This document shows, piece by piece, positions 4,813 through 6,793 of a stretch of DNA of 6,793 nucleotides. How positions within the stretch are numbered: position 1 is the first letter of the stretch; each line of letters begins with the position of its first letter. A model generated the notes under the pieces. The model saw only the letters and a program-made list of their open reading frames with translations, searched no databases and was not told the origin of the DNA. The position numbers and the translations under genes are program-made. This DNA comes from an uncultured Eubacterium sp. (lineage in GTDB: Bacteria; Bacillota; Clostridia; Lachnospirales; Lachnospiraceae), in the NCBI GenBank assembly GCA_905236735.1, contig CAJOOU010000200.1, forward strand, positions 1-6,793. The letters run 5' to 3'.

Positions 4813-6639
4813 TTGTCAAAAAACGAGCTTGTAATTAAAGGCGAGTACACTGTAACCGAGAACATGTGTCTTTCAAAACTCATTATCGATGAGAATGCAT
4901 CCTTAAAGGCACCTGAAGGAAAAAGTGTTACTTTAAAGGTAAATAATGCAGGTACGGCACCTGTTCCGGGAACATATTACGGCGATATAAAATTACTTAT
5001 CGGAGAATATTATAATATGGAGCCTCATGGTCTTATGAAGGCTATTGGGAAAACAGAGCAAATAAGAAGTGCTCTTGTCGTAAACAACAACTTTGTAGAT
5101 AAAGCTAAGAGTATTCCGGAAATGTTTAACGGCGGAAAAATAACATCTGAAAGTGCCGAAGATTTTTCCCTCTTTAGCGATGAAGAGGATTTTAACGGTA
5201 TTGTTCTTACCGGAAACACCGAATACGAAATTAAAAACGCCGAAATAGTACTCGAAGGCAAAGGACGAAACGATTTTGCCGGAGTCGGCGCAGGTATTAC
5301 CGCAATCGACAATGCAAAGGTGGTAATAAATGATAGTGATATAACACTTGCGGGTGAAACAAGATGCGCTGTACATGTTGGCGGCAGCGCCGTTGTAGAG
5401 GTTAACAACTGTAACCTTATAAATATCAGCCCCGAAAACAAAAAATGGCTCGGCGACTTTAGCTGGGGCATAGGAGTAACCGGTACAAACAGACTTGTTC
5501 AGCTTGCCGACGACGGTACTGTTTATTATAACAACTGCTATATGAAGACCAACGGTTGGGGAGTCTTTTCAATTGACGGATGCAATGACTGCGCAAGAGT
5601 ATTTGTAAATGAATGCACCGTTGATCTTTCAGGGCCTCGCGCAAACGGCTACGGCGGATTTTGCATTGGCGACAGAAATACGGTAAGCTTCAACAATTCC
5701 GACATTCATGTAAATGGATATGCAATGATTGTCCGCGGTATGATGGACGGTGCTGCAAGGGCGGAATTTGTAAATGGCTGCAATGTTACGGGTAACAGAT
5801 TCGGACTTATCTCAATCGGAGATATACACACTCCGGTACTTATTGAAGATTCCGACTTTCATACGGGACGTGCGGTAATCGTAACAAAGGGGTCTTCCAC
5901 ATCATATGAGATTGTTAACTCAAGTCTTGTATCTGATGAGGGAGTCATCCTCCAGCTTATGGACAACGATGACCCTGCAATGAACACCGACGCAATAAAG
6001 GTGTTTGCGGAAGGCGATGTTTACGAAGAGGGAAGAAATCTTACGGAGCTTCACGAAGGTCTCGATGTAGTCCTTGATCTTATAGATGATGAACTTTGCG
6101 GCAACTTCTTTAATTCTACAACCAATCTTCACAGAGAAAACAGCGTAAAGAAGGGTGAAAACGGCATGGGCGCCATCTTTGGAGGCCTCTTTGCTCCACC
6201 TGAAGGTGCACCTGTATTTTTGGATGCTCCGCCTGAAGAACTCGAGGTAAGAGACGAGGTTAACTACGACAAAATGCAAAAAGGTCCGAAAAACCTCTTC
6301 ATAAATCTTATAAATACAACGGTTGAAGGTCAAATTTCATCTGCATCCCAGTCATACAGAGAAGGTCTTGAGTGGGTTGATGAATCTACAAGACTTGAAC
6401 TTTCCAACATAACACAGAAAGCCGCTCCTACAATTAATAACGGTGTAATTGTCGATATTAACACAGACTCAACATGGATTGTAACAGACAGTTGCTACAT
6501 TACATCGCTTTCAATCGGCGAGCACGGACTTGTAAAAGCCTATGAAGGCAAAGAACTTAAGATGACAATTGACGGAAAAGAAACTCCTATTGAGCAGGAT
6601 AAAACCTACTCCGGAAAAATTAAACTCGAAATTATCTAA
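4813..6639 (+). CDS. Right-handed parallel beta-helix protein, 608 residues, no signal peptide, function unknown
   Basis: I do not recognise a named family. Residues 128-390 form a pectate-lyase-like parallel beta-helix. About nine coils repeat a hydrophobic-N-x-[C/S]-x-hydrophobic pattern, with the C/S/A position at 143, 175, 200, 242, 268, 296, 323, 347 and 371. Asn occupies the position two before it in seven of nine coils, making an Asn ladder. Residues 391-490 are acidic, with a Gly/Pro-rich stretch (448-474). One more beta segment follows at 493-533. Residues 12-63 and 555-607 are matching modules. There is no hydrophobic leader, anchor or LPxTG motif, and there are 11 cysteines, which suggests the cytoplasm. 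No obvious polysaccharide-lyase catalytic set is visible. It starts with TTG and is divergent from the flavoenzyme, so a linked role is possible but unproven. A scaffold, binding protein or isomerase-like enzyme are all open. Confidence 0.85.
   Translation: MSKNELVIKGEYTVTENMCLSKLIIDENASLKAPEGKSVTLKVNNAGTAPVPGTYYGDIKLLIGEYYNMEPHGLMKAIGKTEQIRSALVVNNNFVDKAKSIPEMFNGGKITSESAEDFSLFSDEEDFNGIVLTGNTEYEIKNAEIVLEGKGRNDFAGVGAGITAIDNAKVVINDSDITLAGETRCAVHVGGSAVVEVNNCNLINISPENKKWLGDFSWGIGVTGTNRLVQLADDGTVYYNNCYMKTNGWGVFSIDGCNDCARVFVNECTVDLSGPRANGYGGFCIGDRNTVSFNNSDIHVNGYAMIVRGMMDGAARAEFVNGCNVTGNRFGLISIGDIHTPVLIEDSDFHTGRAVIVTKGSSTSYEIVNSSLVSDEGVILQLMDNDDPAMNTDAIKVFAEGDVYEEGRNLTELHEGLDVVLDLIDDELCGNFFNSTTNLHRENSVKKGENGMGAIFGGLFAPPEGAPVFLDAPPEELEVRDEVNYDKMQKGPKNLFINLINTTVEGQISSASQSYREGLEWVDESTRLELSNITQKAAPTINNGVIVDINTDSTWIVTDSCYITSLSIGEHGLVKAYEGKELKMTIDGKETPIEQDKTYSGKIKLEII
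4846..5001 (+). other. N-terminal copy of the paired terminal module (residues 12-63)
   Basis: This segment encodes 52 residues with the pattern VT, then L-x-I, then KAPEGK, then a final TYYGDIKLLI. It aligns with residues 555-607 at the other end of the same protein, with about 17 identities and one gap by hand alignment. It precedes the helical coils and may cap or oligomerise the protein. Confidence 0.65.
6475..6633 (+). other. C-terminal copy of the paired terminal module (residues 555-607)
   Basis: This segment encodes 53 residues beginning WIVT and carrying KAYEGK and a final TYSGKIKLEI. It matches the N-terminal copy in order and spacing. The DNA of the two copies is diverged, so this is an old duplication or a shared fold rather than a recent repeat. 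Confidence 0.65.
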
Positions 6640-6676
6640 TCCTCCAACATATACTTATACAAATATATCAAAATAC

Positions 6677-6708
6677 AGGATGCCGGACTTATTTAAGTCC
6701 GGTATTCT
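6677..6708 (+). terminator. Likely terminator after the beta-helix gene
   Basis: A perfect 8-bp stem, CCGGACTT (6683-6690) with AAGTCCGG (6695-6702), has a four-base ATTT loop. It extends outward to about 14 bp (6677-6690 with 6695-6708) with two G-U pairs. It begins 38 bases after the stop codon. The T-tract that follows is poor (TGTTATGCGTTT), so termination may be partial. Confidence 0.65.
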
Positions 6709-6736
6709 TGTTATGCGTTTAATTTTGGTGTATGAT
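6708..6736 (+). promoter_or_regulatory. Possible outward promoter at the right edge
   Basis: TTGTTA (6708-6713, 4 of 6) and TATGAT (6731-6736, 5 of 6) are 17 bases apart. Transcription would start near 6743 and run out of the window. The -35 abuts the terminator stem. Confidence 0.3.
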
Positions 6737-6745
6737 GTAATATGT

Positions 6746-6763
6746 GGCGCCAAAACGGGCGCT
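6746..6763 (+). other. Short GC-rich hairpin near the right edge
   Basis: GCGCC (6747-6751) pairs with GGCGC (6758-6762) around a six-base loop, in otherwise AT-rich DNA, and TGTTATTTG follows. It would form the 5' end of a transcript from the promoter just upstream, or act as a weak second terminator. No coding frame is evident in 6640-6793, and the next gene is not visible. Confidence 0.35.
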
Positions 6764-6793
6764 GTTATTTGTTGGAATATATATATAAGTGGG

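Noticed and set aside
5025..5471. 148-codon minus-strand frame antisense to the beta-helix gene
   Set aside because: It is a shadow frame opposite an open, patterned beta-helix sequence. The minus-strand frames at 4993-5376 and 5920-6333 were rejected for the same reason.
4813..6639. Secreted pectate lyase or polygalacturonase
   Set aside because: The fold type fits, but there is no signal peptide or anchor and no recognisable catalytic residue set. A carbohydrate-active label would be unsupported.

Overview
The window suggests a strictly anaerobic, low-GC Gram-positive bacterium of the Clostridia, perhaps Lachnospiraceae-like. This is inferred from the AT-rich intergenic DNA, strong GGAGG ribosome binding sites, a TTG start, and an FMN/FAD/Fe-S enoate-reductase-type flavoenzyme. 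No rRNA or taxonomic marker gene is present, so the assignment is soft. There are no tRNAs, CRISPR arrays, insertion sequences or integrases.

Layout, left to right: (1) 1-857, minus strand, the N-terminal half of an AMP-forming acyl-CoA synthetase that runs off the left edge. (2) 858-985, a compact divergent control region with two overlapping promoters and three tandem 15-bp TTTAAAG repeats. (3) 986-2518, plus strand, a 510-residue sodium:solute symporter. (4) 2519-2620, a convergent gap holding a strong terminator that can work in both directions. (5) 2621-4579, minus strand, a 652-residue Old Yellow Enzyme/2,4-dienoyl-CoA reductase-type flavoprotein. (6) 4580-4812, a second divergent control region with direct and inverted repeats. 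(7) 4813-6639, plus strand, a 608-residue right-handed beta-helix protein without a signal peptide. (8) 6640-6793, a terminator followed by a possible promoter and hairpin pointing out of the window.

Taken together, the first three genes look like a small catabolic or detoxifying island. The symporter would import a small solute, plausibly a carboxylate. The ligase would convert a carboxylate to its CoA thioester. The flavoenzyme would reduce an activated C=C bond. This is the logic of cinnamate-, enoate- or bile-acid-type reduction, but the substrate cannot be read from the sequence. The beta-helix protein is the least explained element. It has an Asn ladder with a Cys/Ser stack, matching modules at its two ends, and appears cytoplasmic. 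It is transcribed divergently from the flavoenzyme, which hints at a linked role that I cannot name.
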